From Carettochelys insculpta (Eukaryota > Chordata > Testudines > Carettochelyidae): DNA of 64,000 nt. The notes under the pieces are model-generated. The model saw only the letters and a list, made by a program, of their open reading frames with translations, was not told the DNA's origin and did not search any database. Positions 22,542 to 33,289 of this stretch are shown in pieces. Positions within the stretch are counted from its first letter, which is position 1, and every line of letters starts with the position of its first letter. The stretch covers positions 81,640,298 through 81,704,297 of the forward strand of contig NC_134138.1 in the NCBI RefSeq assembly GCF_033958435.1, written 5' to 3'. Position numbers and translations under genes: made by a program.

Positions 22542-23316
22542 AGGTTATGTCTACAGAGGAGCCGTATTTTGAAATAAGCAATTCCAGAAGAGCTGTTCTT
22601 CAACAGCTTATTTCGAAATAGCTACACACAAAAATGCATTTTGAAATAGCGCTTAGCTATTTCAAAATATAGCACCTACACATATAGGCTACATGTACAC
22701 TAGCCCCTTCCTTTTGGAAAGGGTGTGGTAAAGAGCAAGTTGGGAAGATGCTAATGAGGTGCTCCATGAATATGCAGCCCCTCATTAGCATAATGGCAGC
22801 TGCGCACGATTTGAAAGAGATGCTTTCAAATCATGCACCACATGTGTAGACGGCGGGGGGGGGTCTTTCAAAAGGACCCCCAAGATTTCAAAAGCCTCTT
22901 CTTCCTATTTGGTTTTAGGAAGAAGGGGCTTTTGAAGTCTAGGGGATCCTTTCACAAGGCCCCTCTCTACATGGATGGTGCGCGATTTGAAAGCACCATA
23001 ATGCTAATATGGTGTCACATATTCATGGCAGTGACTCATTAGCGTCTTCCCAACTCACTCATTACCACGCCCCTTCTGAAAGGAAGGAGCTAGTATAGAT
23101 GCAGCCCATATGTGTAGGTGGCTTATTTCAAAATAGGCTCTATTCCCTGTCTTATCAGCACCTATTTTGAAAGAGCTATTTTGAAATAGGTTGTATTCTT
23201 TCAATTTCCAATTACCAATTTCAAAATAAGGCAACTGCTATTTTGAAAATAGTGGCTGTGTTGTATAGATGCTAGGATAGTTATTTCAAAATAACTTTGC
23301 TGTGTAGCTCTACCCT
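22542..23316. mobile_element. Harbinger-like MITE (TTTGAAATA type) split by another MITE
   Basis: The outer element runs from AGGTTATGTCTACAGAG to TGTGTAGCTCTACCCT. It has TTTTGAAATA-type short palindromes like those of 6742-7028. Its centre is interrupted by the element at 22687-23107. Removing the insert restores a central palindrome reading CACCTACACATAT and its complement. Outer boundaries are approximate. Confidence 0.65.
22687..23107. mobile_element. MITE nested in another MITE
   Basis: The ends GGCTACATGTACACTAGC and, read in reverse, GGGCTGCATCTATACTAGC are inverted. They are followed by longer inverted similarity (CTCCTTCC, GGTAATGAG/CTAATGAGG motifs) that gives the element a hairpin-like layout. 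ATA lies on both sides (22684-22686, 23108-23110). No protein is encoded. Confidence 0.7.
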
Positions 23317-25379
23317 AAGTCTGCTAATTTATTCTTGGGAGTAAATATACGGGGACAAATTCTTCTGTTGGTTTTACCTGTGCCACCTTATTGACTAGGG
23401 ACCATTTGGATTGGCATAACTGAGAGATAACTTTGGTGCATGATGGGCATTCAAGGAGTTAAATGTGCATTTAAAAATACAAACCAGTTTTCCACCTCAA
23501 CCAGTTTTCCACCTCTGATTAAAGTATCACATTTTAGCTCCCTAGCTGCTTTTCTGTGCAGCAAACACAATGTTGTCCTCTCCAGAACATCCTAACTTTG
23601 CAAAGAATACACCTGGAATTCAGGAGCGTGATAATGTAGTAGTGCAAATGTAAATACAACTTTAGCTGCATCTGTCTACTTGAATCATGGAGACTATTTT
23701 CAAGAGGGAGTGGGACAATGTACTCTTAAACAGAAGATAGTGGTGCTAGCTTCATGTTTAAGAACATTAGGCTAGGTTTTATTAAATTTCTAAAATTGTA
23801 ATTAATGAAAGCTTTTTCTGATCACGATTTATCTGTGAATTTTACCAAATAATTCTATTGGTAATTAGTGATTTTTCTATATGAAAACAGCTTTCATAAA
23901 TATTGGGAAATTTTAGCAACGTGTATGTTTTTTAATATAAGCATTTAACAAATTAGCAGCTATCACTGTCCACTATCATTTGAAAGCAGGCAATAAATAA
24001 AGTGGAACATATTTGTTTAGGTTAGAATAAATCATGAATCTTTTAATAAAACTCACTTAGTAGGACCAGTAAGTGAGCCAGAGGAGGACATACAGATGAA
24101 TTTGGGTAAGTTGCTAATAAGGGTCCAATTCCACCATTCTTATGTGCATGGGGTATAATTCATCACTAGGAGAGGGCCCTCACAGGTATATAAATAACTT
24201 CATAGCACAAAGATTAGGCAGCCTACTTTGAGGGCTTTTGTAGGTCTTCCGTGATGAATAGGCCTAATACTGATCCTCTGCCTGGGGCTGATGTTCACCT
24301 ATTGAGTAGTACACCATACTTAACTCCAGGCCTAAGTCCAAATATATCAATGAGTAGACAGAATCTGTTCTGAAGCAAGGCAGCAACATGACCTACTAAA
24401 ATAAAGTTCCTTATTTCATATTTTTAATTTAATCATAATTGTCCTACTTACTTTACCATAAAATATTCCAATTCAGATACTACTGTCCAATAAATAAACA
24501 GACTCATTAAAGGGGGTTGATTTTATCTCATTCATTTCAGTGCATGCTTACAGGCAAATTTAGCTTTGATGTAATCCTCAGAGTGACCTTGCTGAGTTGC
24601 ACTGGTTCACACAACTCTTGAATATAGACTTTACTATTTGTTTATAATCTACTGTAATGGTCACAGCCAATCACAGTAAAAGGTATTCTTCCTATTTATG
24701 GAAATCCTCACAGTGATTGTTTCAGAGGCTCTGAATTGGAAAATATGTTTTGTTGGCTTTAGACTTTTGAACTCTACACATGTATGCATGCATTTGAAAG
24801 ATGGTTATCTTACCTTTTCCTTTTCCAACTAAACATTCTCCTCCTACATATTTTTTGATTAAGAGCTTTCCGTTTTCTCTCTTCCACAGTTTTTGCAACA
24901 GCAGCACCATTGGCAAACAGTACCAAATTCAGAATAATTGTAACAAAGGTAATGAGTTATGAAATAAATGAGGTAAAGAGTTAGGAAATTTTCCATATCT
25001 TAGGCTATTGGCTTTTCACCTCAGTGTTTAGGACATTCTAATGCAATGCTATCTGCAAATGAATCAATCACAATTTATCAACTGCCTGACTACTGGAAAT
25101 ATTTGGAAAATGATAGGGGAGGGACACATGTTTTCCATTTTTCACTAAAGTTTTATTCCAGCAGAAATTTGGCCTTCTGACTATGAATGCTGCCACATTT
25201 TATTTCCAAGTACAGTTTATGACTCGACAATGCAATATTATTTATTTTAAACATTAGTGTAGCACCCATCATCATGGTGACTTGGTAGCTTAGTAGAATT
25301 TATTAGGTGCTAATACTCAAAAGCTTTTTCTTTAAATACACTGGCAAACCTGAGCATAGATATAAGATCTACTTTAAGA
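23317..25379. other. Intronic DNA without recognised genes
   Basis: AT-rich sequence. No coding exon or delimited mobile element was recognised. Confidence 0.5.
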
Positions 25380-27040
25380 ATGGAAGACCATAAGAATGAC
25401 TACACTAAGTCAGTCCAGTGGTCCATCTAGTTCATTATGCTGTCTTACAACAGTGGTCAATGCCAAATGTTTCAAAGAGAATAGGGTACTTATCAAGTGA
25501 TCCACCCACTGCTGTTAAGTCACATCATCTGGCAATTCAAGGCTTAAAGGCACACAGGATGTTGGGTTGCCATTGCTAGACCTATCCTCCATAAACTTAC
25601 TTAATTCTTTTTGAACCCAGTTATTGTCCTTCACAACATCCCCAAGTAATGAGTTCCACACGTTGACTCTGCATTGTGTGAAGACATACTTCCTTCTGTT
25701 TGCTTTAAACCTGCTGCCTATTAATTTCATGAGTAACCCCTGGTTCTTATGTTATGTGAAGAGTAAATATTACTTTCTTGTTCACTTTCTCCATACCATT
25801 CACGATGTGATAGTCTTACCTGTGTTTTTCAAGTTGAACAGTCCCAGTCTTTTTAATCTGTCCTTGCATGGAATCTAGTCAGTATCTTTTGAATCAAAAA
25901 TTGTGGTTTTGTTTTCCAATTTGCATTATTTTACCTTAATCAACATTGAATTTCACCTGTCATTTTGTTGCCCAGTCACCTAGGTCTGAAATTCCTTTGT
26001 AACTCTTCACAGTCTGCTTTGGACTTAATTATCTTAATTTTGTATCATCTTCAAATTTTGCCACCTCAATATTTACCTGGTTTTCCAGATCATTGATGAG
26101 CACATTGAACCGCACTGGTTCCAATACAGATCCCTGTGGGACAGCAATATTTACCTCTTTCCATTCTGAAAACTGACCATCTATTCCAGTCCTTTGTTTC
26201 TTGCCTTTTAACCAGTTACTGATCCAAGAGAGGACCTCCTCTCTTATGCCCTGGACTACTTACTTGGCTTAAGGGTCTCTGGGCTACTTCTACACTAACA
26301 AGGTTTTTTTTTGAAAAAGCCAGGGCTCTTTCAAAAAATCCTGCAGTGTGTCTACACACAAAATGCGTTCTTTTGATATTAAATCGGAAGAACATGGTAC
26401 TTTTTCCGGCAGCCTTCCTCCACTTCCAGATGAGGAAGAACACCTTTTTCTGAAAAATTCCTTGGGAACAAAACATATGTAGATGCCCTGGGGGCCTTTT
26501 TTTTCAAAAGAGCAGTTCTCCATGGTATCGGAGTTTTCAATCCACACAATTTCTGGCCTGTTCTTTCAAAAGAGTGGTCAGGTGTGGCTTGTCTCTATCG
26601 AAAAAATGGATCAATTTTTTGATCAGCTTTTTTGTGTGTGATCGTGATCTTTCAAAAGAAGTTTTTTTGGAAGAGATCTTCTGACAGAACTTCTTTCGAA
26701 GGGCCACTTTAGTGTAGACCTAGCCCTGGTGAAGGACTTTTCAAAGGCTTTCTGAAGGCTTTTGCTATCCTTTGGATCATCCTTGTCTACATGTTTGTTG
26801 ATAACCTCAAAAAATTCCAGTAGAATGGTTAGGCATGATATCCCTTTACAAAAGTTATGTGGACTTTTCCTCCAACAAACCACATTCATCTATGTGTCTA
26901 ATAATTCTGTACTCTACTATAGTCTAAACCTATTTGCTTGGTACAGAAGTTAGTCTTACCAGCCCGCTATTGCCAGGTACAGCTCTGGAGCCTTTTTAAA
27001 AGTTGATATCATGTTACTTATCCTGCAGTCACTTAGTACA
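25380..27040 (-). mobile_element. Old CR1-like LINE, minus strand, split by a MITE
   Basis: Read on the minus strand this resembles the long 3' part of a CR1/L3-like LINE common in turtles. At the low-coordinate end is the 3' tail (ACCATAAGAATGACTACACT, GGTCCATCTAG, CCAATGTT-type text). Further along are the familiar GTTCCACACGTTGACTCTGC and CTGCTGCCTATTAATTTCAT segments. It has many indels and no long open frame. The MITE at 26282-26725 interrupts it. Classification is from memory of the consensus; the right boundary is uncertain. Confidence 0.65.
26282..26725. mobile_element. Harbinger-like MITE (TTTCAAAAGA type) inserted in a LINE
   Basis: It has ends GGCTACTTCTACACTAA and reverse-read GGCTAGGTCTACACTAAAG, with CTG on both sides (26279-26281, 26726-26728). 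The interior is rich in CTTTCAAAAGA motifs. Removing it rejoins the flanking LINE text (GGGTCTCTG to GTGAAGGAC). Same family as 42106-42526. Confidence 0.8.
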
Positions 27041-29269
27041 GAACATAATTTAAGTAATAAATTGCAAACTACTTTATGATTTATGAATATGGTCCAATAT
27101 ACTTTGATAATGTCAATAATGTCCATTTTCTTAAATTTTTGTCATTTCTGCCTTTGTGATGACAGACTGTCATTTACTAATAGATTTATGTTTCTTTACA
27201 TTGTTTGTAGTCCAGCCAAACTGCAGATGTTTAGTCAAATGTACATATAATCTATGAGTAACAGGATCAATTCAGTTGTGTAATAGTTGAACCACTATGT
27301 TGCCTGCATTTTAATATTTTTAATCTTTGCTTGGAAATCATATTATTTTGGTGAGTAACCAGATGCACACAAAAGGAGATCTACAAATGGGCTTCTAAAT
27401 CTAGGATACTGTAAAATAAAAAAAAATCAATTAACTGGAGAATCTATTAGGTCCAATCCACCCACAACCATGTGGAGCAATAACTTATCTGTTTTATTTA
27501 TTTATCTAAACAAAATTTTGGACATGATGAGAGTGGAAATATGGTAAACTTCTTGAGTTTAGTTGCAATCATTTGCATATTAATTTTATCAAATTTTCAA
27601 AGCCAGAATGACTGAATTTAGAAATTACTGAATGATGATACCATTGTAATCTGAAATTCATACTGAAGCCAGTATCAATATCATACTGATTTCAGTAGAA
27701 GCAGGATTTGGTACTAATACATCTAAAAATTGAAGATGGTGATACAAATGACACTAAATTTGCCTGTAATACTACACATTACCACACTAGTATTTGGGTG
27801 TCAGCACTTCCACTACCTAAAAAAAAATACATAAGGTCAGATTTTCGCAAGCATCCAGCTTCTACAACTCACAGGGCTTGAGTCATTTTACAATGTTTAT
27901 ATTTATGGTCTAAACTCTTTGGAAGCAGAGTAGGCTTTTACTTGGTGCAGATGAGTCAAAGTCCTGTCTCCTTGGCCAAGCACTAAGGGCTTCTCTAAAA
28001 TAGGGAGAAGATCTCTTCCTGCCAAGAGATAAAGCACACCTGTACTCATGCTGTACTATGACACTGGCTACCAAATACACCTACCCAGAAAAAAAAAACT
28101 TTAAAGGTGAATGCCTTTAAATGGTTCAGGTTCTTTCAAACTGAACCAGATGGTCATTATGGGCAATTATTCCTCTCCCCCATATTATTCAGCAAGTATC
28201 AATTATCTCCTCTTGTTATTCAAGATCTATTTTTACACCACTGGGAGAGCCCGTGAACCAAGATGGGCTAAAGTATAGATAGTGTACAGGCAACACCATC
28301 TCTTTGTGCCAAAACTAAACAACACAATCTCCAGCATTCTCAATAATTTACATATAATTTACACCTGGAAAGCTAATGCTGAATCCAGAGAAGACCAAGG
28401 AAAGAAGTTCCATAAGAAATTCAAAAGTTGAGGTCAGCACCACAGTACTAGTTTTGTCATATTAAAGCATATATTTAACAGCATGGGCACCAAAATATCA
28501 CATCTGTTATGAGTGTGCCATTGCCAAGTTATCATTGTTCTGCGAACCTTAACTGAATTTTCTTAACTTTTTGTGTGCTCAATTTTGCATTAACTTTCCC
28601 ATTTGGATTTAATTTTAGTACTATTTTTCTAGTCCAGTGCTTTTTCCTTACAAGCATAAGCGTTCTGTCATTTATAATAAATTCTATATATTCTTTAAAT
28701 TACTATAGGCTCTGCATAGATATTAACAAGTTGGAACCTGATTCAGGAACAGTTAAATTTCTATCTGGTCAATATTTGTGCATAAAATAAAAATGGGAGT
28801 GATGTAATTACTATTGTATTTTGAGTATGGTATTGAGGATAAACCTTTGCTTTTTATATTGATGTGTTTTCTAGAAAAACTTTGTTCAGAGCATGCAGCA
28901 AGAGGAAAACATCTCAAGCCTAATTGGTGAAAAAACCTTGAAAGTCCCAAAGACAAGTATCTGTGAGGGCTAAAATACCTACTGAAATTAATGAAAATAA
29001 TTTGACTTTCTTAACAGTGAAACATTAGGTATGTTTTGCAATGGCTCATGGATACAATGAATGAATAAGAAATACCACAGGTTAAGCAATTGGCGGACAT
29101 TTCTTCCCCCCACAACCATATAGTAGAGAAAATAAGTGCTATGGGTTTTCCTAAGCTAGGTACCATCCAGTTGTCTTTTTGAAAACAGGGTTCCTGTGTG
29201 ATAGCCATTGCACAGTACACAACGTTTGTCCCTTCCAAGCACTTCTCCCTGCTTGTGCGTTCAGCAGCC
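27041..29269. other. Intronic DNA without recognised genes
   Basis: AT-rich sequence up to a sharp compositional change at about 29260. No coding exon or delimited repeat was recognised. Confidence 0.5.
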
Positions 29270-30130
29270 GGATAATGACCTAGAAACCGATCTCCGGCGC
29301 CCAGGGTTTAGCATACACCTTGGCAGAGAGACGATGGGGTGAGTCGGAGAGCTTAGCGCGGGCAGTGTAGGACGGGCCACCTGCCCGGCCTGGCTTCTCT
29401 AGCGGGTCCTCCAGGTGGCTCTGGCTCCGACCCACTCCGTGGGCTCAGAAACACAAAGGACGTGGAGGAGGACGGGGCCCTGCCGGTGACATCCGGGGGA
29501 GCAGCAGCGCCCCGCCGCCGGCCTTTGGGCGGGGCAGGCCGAGGCGCCCCAAGCACGGGCAGTGGGAGACCGAGCCGGTGGCACTGCGGCGCGAGGCAGG
29601 CGCAGCGGCCTCCCCCCGGGGCTCCGGGCGGCACGAGGCCGCCCGCCCCAGCAGCTGTGCAGGCCCGGGGGCGGCAGGGCGGGAGCAGCCGGGACAGGGA
29701 GGCGGGCAGGCTGCGGGGCCGCTCTCCGGCTGCGGCTGTGGCGGCTGCTTGGGCTGCCTCCTCCCCCCGCCTCCCGCTCCTCCACGGCGGCTGCGGGGTT
29801 AATTGATTCAGGGCCCGGCCTGGCACTCAAGGCCCCGTGGGGCGGGGGCGCCTTCCGCCCCTCCTGTTCCTATAGTAACAGTGAAATACCTCCAGCGCCG
29901 GCAGGGCTCGCGAAGCCCCTCCGGATTGGTGGAGCTCGGGCCGAGGGGGCGGGGGCAGAGCGGGGCTGGGGCAGGCCCGGCAGCAGCAGAGGCTGAGCGC
30001 ATCCTCCTCCTCCCCGCCCCCACCGAGCCGCGGCGACTCGTGTTCCCATGGCGACTGTGTGTGCGGCAAGAGCAGCAGCCGCAGCACCTGCATGGACAGC
30101 CGCCTGGAGACATGCAGGGGCACGGAAAGG
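29270..30130. promoter_or_regulatory. Isolated CpG island, possible alternative promoter
   Basis: An abrupt GC- and CpG-dense block in AT-rich DNA, with GC-box-like GGGCGGGG motifs and an inverted CCAAT (GGATTGGTGG near 29922). Open frames on both strands are low-complexity Ala/Pro/Arg/Gly translations without a recognisable domain. An ATG in good context lies at 30048, but its frame runs straight into the minisatellite. It could be an internal NOL4L promoter, an antisense or lncRNA promoter, or the first exon of another gene. Direction is unknown. Confidence 0.5.
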
Positions 30131-30149
30131 CGCCCGCCCGCCCGCGCTG

Positions 30150-31414
30150 GCACCCAGCACGTGCTGCTCCCCGGGGACACGGACAGACACACCCCAGCAC
30201 GTGCTGCTCCCCGGGGACACGGACAGACACACCCCAGCACGTGCTGCTCCTCTGGGACACGGACTGACACACCCAACACGTGCTGCTCGCCAGGGACACG
30301 GACAGACACACCCCAGCACGTGCTGCACTTCTGGGACATGGACTGACACACCCAGCACGTGCTGTTCCCCAAGACACGGTCAGACACACCCCAGCACGTG
30401 CTGCTCCCCAGGGACACAGACTGACACACCGCAACACATTTCTGCTACCCATTGATACTGACACTCTGGCACCAACACCCCAACATGTTCTGCTACCTAG
30501 TGATATGGGCAGGCACACCCAGGGACACAGACAGGCACACGCCAACATGTCCTGCTACCCAGGGACACAGATAAGCAAACTGCAACACATCCTGCTACCC
30601 AGCGACACTGATAGGCACACCACAACATGTCCTGCTACCCAGAGACACAGACAAGCAAACTGCCACACATCCTGCTACCCAGAGACACTGATAGGCACAC
30701 CCAGGGGCATGGACAGGCACACCACAACATGTCCTGCTATCCAGGAACACTGCCACCCCGGCAATGAGACTTACTGACACCCCAACACTTACTGCTACTG
30801 AGGGACTCTGACAGGCACACCACCACATGTCCTGTTATCCAGGGACATGGACACTCCAGCACTGACATCCCAACGTGTCCTGCTACCCAGGGGTACTGAC
30901 ATGCACACTAGAACACATCCTGCTACCTAGAGACATGGACACATACTGACACCCCAAAATCTTCTGCTAGCCAGGGACAATGACAGTCACACTGCAACAT
31001 GTCCTGCTAGCCAGTGACACAGACAGGGAGATTGCAACATGTTCTGCTACCCAGGGACAGGGCACACTGGCACTGACACCCCAACACCTATTGCTGTGCA
31101 GGGCCACTGACAGGCACACCACAATATGTACCCATGGACTATGACACTGATACTCCAACATGTACTGCTGTCCAGTGACACTGACACCCCATCACTGAAA
31201 CACACTAACACCCCAATATGTACTGCTGCCCAGTTATAGAGACCCCAACACTGAAATGCATATGTCAACATGTCCTGGTACCCAATGATATTGACAGCCC
31301 AACACTAACACACTGATACTCCAAAATGTACTGCTGCCCAGTGACACTGATGTCCCAATAATGACACACACTGAGGTTACAATGTGTACTCCTACCCAGT
31401 GACATTGACACTCC
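30150..31414. repeat. GACAC/CCAGCACGTGCTGC minisatellite, first block
   Basis: A tandem array of units like GGACAGACACACCCCAGCAC then GTGCTGCTCCCC. The period is 39-40 bp in the first 280 bp, becoming longer and more degenerate (CAACATGTCCTGCTACCCAG) further on. Identity between units falls steadily away from the CpG island. The open frames crossing it are repeat artefacts. Confidence 0.9.
30158..30400. promoter_or_regulatory. Array of seven CACGTG E-boxes at ~40-bp spacing
   Basis: CACGTG starts at 30158, 30198, 30238, 30277, 30317, 30356 and 30395, mostly inside AGCACGTGCT palindromes. CACGTG is the recognition site of bHLH-ZIP factors such as USF, MYC/MAX and TFEB. Later units of the minisatellite have lost the motif (CACATG, AACATGT). 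Any regulatory role is inference from position next to the CpG island. Confidence 0.6.
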
Positions 31415-32466
31415 AACCCCTCCAACAGAGACAAACACCTACAGGATCTGCACCAAGCATTCTTGAGACTGCAATACCCACCTGAGGAAGTGAGAAAACA
31501 AATCAACAGAGCCAGATGTGTGCCACAAAGCCTCCTGCTACAGGACAAGCCCAAGAGAGAAACCAACAGAACACCACTAGCCATCACCTACAGTCCTCAG
31601 CTAAAACCTCTACAGCGCATCATCAGGGATCTACAACCCATCCTGGACAATGATCCCACACTTTCACAGGCCTTGGGAGGCAGACCTATCATTGCTCACA
31701 GACAACCTGCCAACCTAAAACAAATCCTAACAAGCAACTATACACCGCACCACAGTCACTCTATCTCAGGGACCCATCCATGCAACAAACCTCGTTGCCA
31801 GCTCTGCCCACATATACACACCAGCAACATCATTACAGGACCTAACCGGATCAGCCACACCATCGTGGGTTCATTCAGCTGCACATCTACCAATGTAATT
31901 TATGCCATCATGTGCCAGCAATGCCCCTCTGCCATATACATCGGACAAACTGGACAGTCTCTACGTAAAAGAATAAATGCGCACAAATCAGACATCAGAA
32001 ATGGCAATATACAAAAACCCATAGGAGAGCACTTCAATCTCCCAGGACACACAGTAGCAGATTTAAAAGTAGCTATCCTGCAGCAAAGAAATTTCAAGAC
32101 CAGACTCCAAAGAGAAATTGCTGAGCTACATTTCATCTGCAAATTCAATACCCTCAGCTCAGGATTAAACAAAGACTGTGAATGGCTGGCTAAATACAAA
32201 AGCAGCTTCCCCTCTCTTGGAGTTCACACCTCCAGATCTACTGATGACAATACAACTCAGCCTTCCTGACTGAGCTAACCTCGTTATCCCCAGCCTTGCT
32301 CTGGCCTATTTATACCTGGCCTTGCAGATTTCCAGGACCAGCATCTGAAGAAGTGAGTTAACTCACGAAAGCTCATGCTCTAAACTTTTCTGTTAGTCTA
32401 TAAGGTGCCACAGGACCCTTCGTTGCTGCTACAGATCCAGACTAACACGGCTACCCCTCTGATACT
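31415..32466 (+). mobile_element. Penelope-like retroelement, 3' part with GIY-YIG domain
   Basis: This 5'-truncated element interrupts the minisatellite. One frame is open from about 31418 to a stop at 32267. It encodes a connector region with Cys-rich CNKPRCQLCPHI, then a GIY-YIG endonuclease domain (AIYIGQTGQSLRKRINAH, KPIGEHFNLPGH). GIY-YIG nicks target DNA for insertion in Penelope-like elements. The reverse-transcriptase part is missing. The 3' UTR (TCTGAAGAAGTGAG, ACGAAAGCTCATGC, AGACTAACACGGCTACC) is the typical tail. The frame is uninterrupted, so the insertion is fairly recent, but it cannot move by itself. Confidence 0.85.
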
Positions 32467-33289
32467 AAACATATACTGTTACTACTCAGTGACACCCTAA
32501 CACTGACACACGCACACATATATACACTGACATCCCAATACCGACTGTTATCCAGTCACACCAACACCTTACTGCTGAAACGTTACATCCCAACATGTGC
32601 TGTAACCCAGTGACACCAACACACACTGATACCCAAAACATACTGCTACTACTTAATGACATTGAAACCCTAATGATGACACACACTGACATCCCTAGTG
32701 ACACGGACCCCACTCACACTGACATTCCAACATATAGTGCTATTGAGTGACATTAAAGCTCGAAAGCTGACACACAGTGAGTTTGACTTGCAGTGAATTT
32801 GCATTACACACACACCAGTATTGACGGACGCAGTCATGAGATACATCCCAAAATATGCCTATCAATGACCAGCTTGACGGACAGTGCAGGGGTGGGGGGC
32901 AATGGCAGCAGTTGGCAGCAGTGGCAGCAGGAGGTCTGGGCCCCTTTGAAGTGCTGTGGCAGTGCTGTTCTTCATGTCTTGGTCGGGAGGTCGGGGAAGA
33001 GACCTGGCTCCATGGTGCAAGAGGTGCTAATGGCTGACTACCCTGCCTCTACTGCCCTTTGCCCAACCCCTTCCAGGGGTGCAGAGCCAGGCCCCCCTCT
33101 TATTTTGCCCTGGGTCCATTGAGGCTGTCAGCCCCTCTGCCAGTGACACAGACAACCCCAATACTGATATTCAGTGACACTGACACACATACAATCATAA
33201 CAACAGTCACACCAACACATAATGCCATCCAAGGACAGACATTCCCCCAACACTGACATACAGCCAGACTGATACACACAAAAACACAC
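32467..33289. repeat. Minisatellite, second block (degenerate)
   Basis: CACACTGACATCCCAA and ACTGCTACT-type units resume after the Penelope-like insert, more diverged than in the first block. A unique-looking GC-richer stretch lies at about 32870-33125. No gene was recognised. Confidence 0.7.

Noticed and set aside
30048..30455. ATG in good context opening a 135-codon plus-strand frame from the CpG island
   Set aside because: After about 35 Ala-rich codons the frame runs into minisatellite DNA, so coding is unlikely. It was kept only as a note within the CpG island.
29808..30548. Long minus-strand frames encoding a repeated CWGVSVRVPG-like peptide
   Set aside because: They are translations of the 39-40 bp minisatellite; several frames stay open at once, and no start or promoter context supports coding.
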